Assembly (NCBI GenBank): GCA_002469765.1
Contig: DKNS01000127.1
Location: 1,753 to 7,920, forward strand
Origin: Flavobacteriales bacterium UBA7382
GTDB lineage: Bacteria; Bacteroidota; Bacteroidia; Flavobacteriales_D; Sanyastnellaceae
Length of the DNA: 6,168 bases
Reading direction: 5' to 3'
Shown: positions 5,825 through 6,168 of the stretch, in pieces
Position numbering within the stretch: the stretch's first letter is position 1
Layout: each line of letters opens with the position of its first letter
Made by a program: the position numbers and the translations under genes
Notes under the pieces: generated by a model
Seen by the model: only the letters and a program-made list of their open reading frames with translations
The model's database searches: none
Told to the model about the DNA's origin: nothing

Positions 5825-6097
5825 CCCACGCATGTTGCGCGGAGGCACAAGGGGAAGACCCTCTGGTGTGCGAATCATTTGGTAAAAGAGGGGATGCATG
5901 AAGTTGAGGGTGCGTTGGAAGGGGCGACCAGCGAAGTGGCATTTCCAAACTTCAATGGCGATGCGCTTGGTCGTGTTCCAAGCATATGGGCTGAATCCGT
6001 GAGGACGCGCAAAGCGTTCAACCCACATGCGGGCTTGCGGCATGTCGGCGATTGAGCTCGGGGTGGAGACAAGGGCGGGGTTCAAGGGAAGTGCCAT
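5816..6097 (-). CDS. Small protein of unknown function
   Basis: I do not recognise this 93-residue product. It starts at the ATG at 6097 (MALPLNPALVSTP). It is rich in aromatic, Pro and Arg residues, with a central ARPHGFSPYAWNTTKRIAIE stretch (30-49), a single cysteine (Cys53 in WKCHF) and a Pro-rich end (LPLVPPRNMRGFV, 81-93). There is no signal peptide or membrane segment. The reading frame stays open upstream to the window edge and includes a TTG at 6154, so this may be the C-terminal part of a longer protein. No clear promoter lies in 6098-6168. It is on the same strand as the SiaB-family gene and ends 140 nt before that gene's start, with the kinase promoter straddling its stop codon. 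The balanced composition and length make it plausible as a gene, but it could be a chance frame. Confidence 0.5.
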   Translation of the reverse strand: MALPLNPALVSTPSSIADMPQARMWVERFARPHGFSPYAWNTTKRIAIEVWKCHFAGRPFQRTLNFMHPLFYQMIRTPEGLPLVPPRNMRGFV

Positions 6098-6168
6098 GGT
6101 TGTGGGGTTCAGTGGTTGTTTTCTCTGAACCAAAGGGACCAAGGCACTCCGCAATGGATTTACGGACC

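Overview
The window looks like chromosomal core DNA from a Bacteroidota bacterium, probably a Flavobacteriales relative with unusually high GC (I estimate mid-50s percent by eye). Three things suggest this. There are Bacteroidota-type promoter elements (TAnnTTTG, one with a TTTG 19 bp upstream). There are no clear Shine-Dalgarno sequences. And dnaB is followed by an exported protein that is typical of flavobacterial genomes, where it usually carries the name 'asparagine synthetase B'.

Layout, left to right: metK (S-adenosylmethionine synthetase, + strand, 91-1350) converges, with a 28-nt gap, on a gene for an NrtR/AraR-type regulator with a degenerate Nudix domain and a C-terminal winged helix (- strand, 1379-2095). 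A 114-nt divergent intergenic region (2096-2209) follows. It holds a strong minus-strand promoter with an inverted repeat in its spacer, and an exact DnaA box. Next come dnaB (replicative helicase, + strand, 2210-3748) and, 51 nt later, the exported 'asparagine synthetase B'-like protein (+ strand, 3800-5068). That gene converges, with a 22-nt gap, on a SiaB-family (DUF6272) kinase gene (- strand, 5091-5675). The SiaB gene has a good promoter at 5794-5801 with an 11-bp palindrome in its spacer. Upstream of it is a small unrecognised ORF (- strand, 5816-6097, possibly continuing past the window edge).

The genes do not form one pathway: one makes SAM, one unwinds DNA at the fork, one is a predicted transcription regulator, and one belongs to a phosphorylation switch family. 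No mobile element, CRISPR array, tRNA or rRNA was seen. The observations most worth following are the exact DnaA box 33 nt before dnaB, the putative operator in front of the catalytically degenerate Nudix regulator, the apparent separation of the SiaB kinase from a SiaC partner, and the exported dnaB neighbour whose usual name does not fit its sequence. I did not find a clearly novel multi-gene system.
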